NCBI GenBank assembly: GCA_021373135.1
Contig: JAJFTH010000003.1
Coordinates: 682,001 to 746,000, forward strand
Origin: Bacteroidales bacterium
GTDB lineage: Bacteria > Bacteroidota > Bacteroidia > Bacteroidales > UBA1402
Length of the DNA stretch: 64,000 nucleotides
Direction of reading: 5' to 3'
Numbering within the stretch: position 1 is the stretch's first letter; every line of letters starts with the position of its first letter. The translations under genes were made by a program, and so were the position numbers. The notes under the pieces are model-generated. The model was not told where the DNA came from. It saw only the letters and a list, made by a program, of their open reading frames with translations, and did not search any database. This document shows positions 63,030 to 64,000 of this stretch, one piece after another.

Positions 63030-64000
63030 ATGAGATTATTTATTATTGCAAATAGACTACCTCTGAAAGTATATAAAACAGAAGATAATCATTTTGAATA
63101 TATTCGGAGTGAAGGTGGTCTTGCGACTGGGTTGGATTCTCTATCCACAACAATGGAAAAGCATTGGATAGGGTGGCCTGGCATTTATTTGGAGGATGAA
63201 GCAGAAAAAAAAGAGGTGACGGAGTATATGGAGTCCCAGAATCTTCATCCGGTGTTTCTTACAGAAGAACAGATCCAGAACTATTATGAGGGATACAGTA
63301 ACAATATCCTGTGGCCCCTCTGCCATTATTTTTATTCTTTTGTGGAGTATGAAACATCCAACTGGAAAGCTTATAAGGAAGTTAATAATATTTTTGGGGC
63401 AGTAACCGCGGCATTTCTTCAACCAGGAGATATTGTTTGGATACAGGATTATCAGCTGATGCTCTTGCCAAAGATCATTCGTGATTCTTCAGATGGAGTC
63501 AGTATCGGTTATTTCCATCACATACCTTTTCCTTCTTACGAGTTGTTCCGTGTTTTACCCGAACGTGCAGAAATATTGAATGGTTTGTTGGGTGCTGATT
63601 TGATAGCCTTTCATACGCACGATTACATGCGACATTTTATAAGTACGGCGGAACGTGTTTTGGATCTCCAGTTTATTTTGGACCAGGTGATGATAGGAAA
63701 TAGGGTGGCTCATGTAGATGTTTTCCCGATGGGCATCAACTATGACCTTTATCATGATGCAATTTTGAATCCTGTTGTTCAGGAAAAAGCCAGGACGCTT
63801 AAAGAAAATTTCGGCAAGCACAAGTTGATGCTATCGGTAGATCGTTTGGATTATAGCAAAGGCATCATTCACCGTCTGAAAGGCTTTGCTCAATTTTTGG
63901 AACGCCATGCAGAATACAGGAACAAAATATCACTTGTCATGGTGGTAGTCCCTTCGCGCGGAAATGTGGAACGTTATGCTTATTTGAAGACGAAGATTGA
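63030..64000 (+). CDS. otsA: Trehalose-6-phosphate synthase, GT20 family (partial, runs off the window)
   Basis: From the ATG at 63030 the frame is open to the window end (323 codons). It starts MRLFIIANRLPLKVYKTEDN and has SEGGLATGLDSL (about 29-40), WIQDYQLMLLPKIIR (about 137-151), FHHIPFPSYELFRVLPER (about 161-178) and LSVDRLDYSKGI (about 268-279). These are the GT20 motifs for glucose-6-phosphate and UDP-glucose. It joins the two to make trehalose-6-phosphate. Bacteroidetes versions often carry a fused phosphatase domain; whether this one does lies beyond the window. Confidence 0.95.
   Translation, partial: MRLFIIANRLPLKVYKTEDNHFEYIRSEGGLATGLDSLSTTMEKHWIGWPGIYLEDEAEKKEVTEYMESQNLHPVFLTEEQIQNYYEGYSNNILWPLCHYFYSFVEYETSNWKAYKEVNNIFGAVTAAFLQPGDIVWIQDYQLMLLPKIIRDSSDGVSIGYFHHIPFPSYELFRVLPERAEILNGLLGADLIAFHTHDYMRHFISTAERVLDLQFILDQVMIGNRVAHVDVFPMGINYDLYHDAILNPVVQEKARTLKENFGKHKLMLSVDRLDYSKGIIHRLKGFAQFLERHAEYRNKISLVMVVVPSRGNVERYAYLKTKI

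Noticed and set aside
1..64000. CRISPR arrays, insertion sequences, rRNA genes
   Set aside because: No spaced direct repeats of CRISPR type, no transposase, and no rRNA sequence were recognised on either strand.

Overview
The window comes from a member of the Bacteroidota, most likely the order Bacteroidales. Three things in the sequence say so. Most promoters I can find carry the Bacteroidetes -7 element TAnnTTTG, and Shine-Dalgarno sites are weak or absent. There is a complete type IX secretion core operon (porP-gldK-gldL-gldM-gldN, the porPKLMN order of Porphyromonas). The division cluster has the Bacteroidetes form, without murF or ddl. The T9SS operon argues against the genus Bacteroides itself and fits Porphyromonas-, Tannerella- or Dysgonomonas-like families; the genus cannot be fixed from this sequence.

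Layout. 1-10.6 kb: end of nusG, then rplK-rplA-rplJ-rplL-rpoB-rpoC, with a double hairpin between rplL and rpoB and a strong terminator after rpoC. 10.7-15.0 kb: a leftward operon mlaE-mlaF-exonuclease III-histidine kinase, divergent from lptB. 15.1-22.4 kb: mannose-1-phosphate guanylyltransferase and the leftward T9SS operon. 22.5-27.1 kb: small housekeeping genes (DUF2795, cobalamin adenosyltransferase, methyltransferase, mscL, DbpA-type helicase, a glycosyltransferase-like gene).

27.1-32.0 kb is the accessory part. A broken methyltransferase start still has its promoter and now leads into a gamma-glutamylcyclotransferase-like gene and a solo E2-type acyltransferase gene. Then come an AbiEi/AbiEii pair and a three-gene hipB-hipS-hipT module with a split HipA. 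Each of the last two has palindromic candidate operators on its promoter. The hip upstream region holds three palindromes whose centres are exactly 61 bp apart. A tRNA-Leu(CAA) gene closes the islet.

32.2-40.7 kb: an outer membrane barrel protein, a HAD phosphatase, the NfnAB-type flavoprotein pair with a co-oriented secreted barrel-like protein, metG, and the glycine-lipid acyltransferase pair glsB/glsA. 40.7-56.8 kb: the dcw cell wall and division cluster mraZ-rsmH-ftsL-ftsI-murE-mraY-murD-ftsW-murG-murC-ftsQ-ftsA-ftsZ, followed by a yqeY-like gene. Just upstream of the mraZ promoter lie three AAAGTG repeats with a strict 10-bp period, a clear MraZ box. 56.8-64.0 kb: argB, an acyl-CoA ligase with an XRE-cupin regulator, a nucleosidase, an ion or anion permease coupled to ftcD, and the start of a trehalose-6-phosphate synthase gene that runs off the window.

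Starts were moved downstream of the longest open frame wherever a promoter, a signal peptide or the family's usual N-terminus required it. Family names rest on motifs read by eye; no database search was run.
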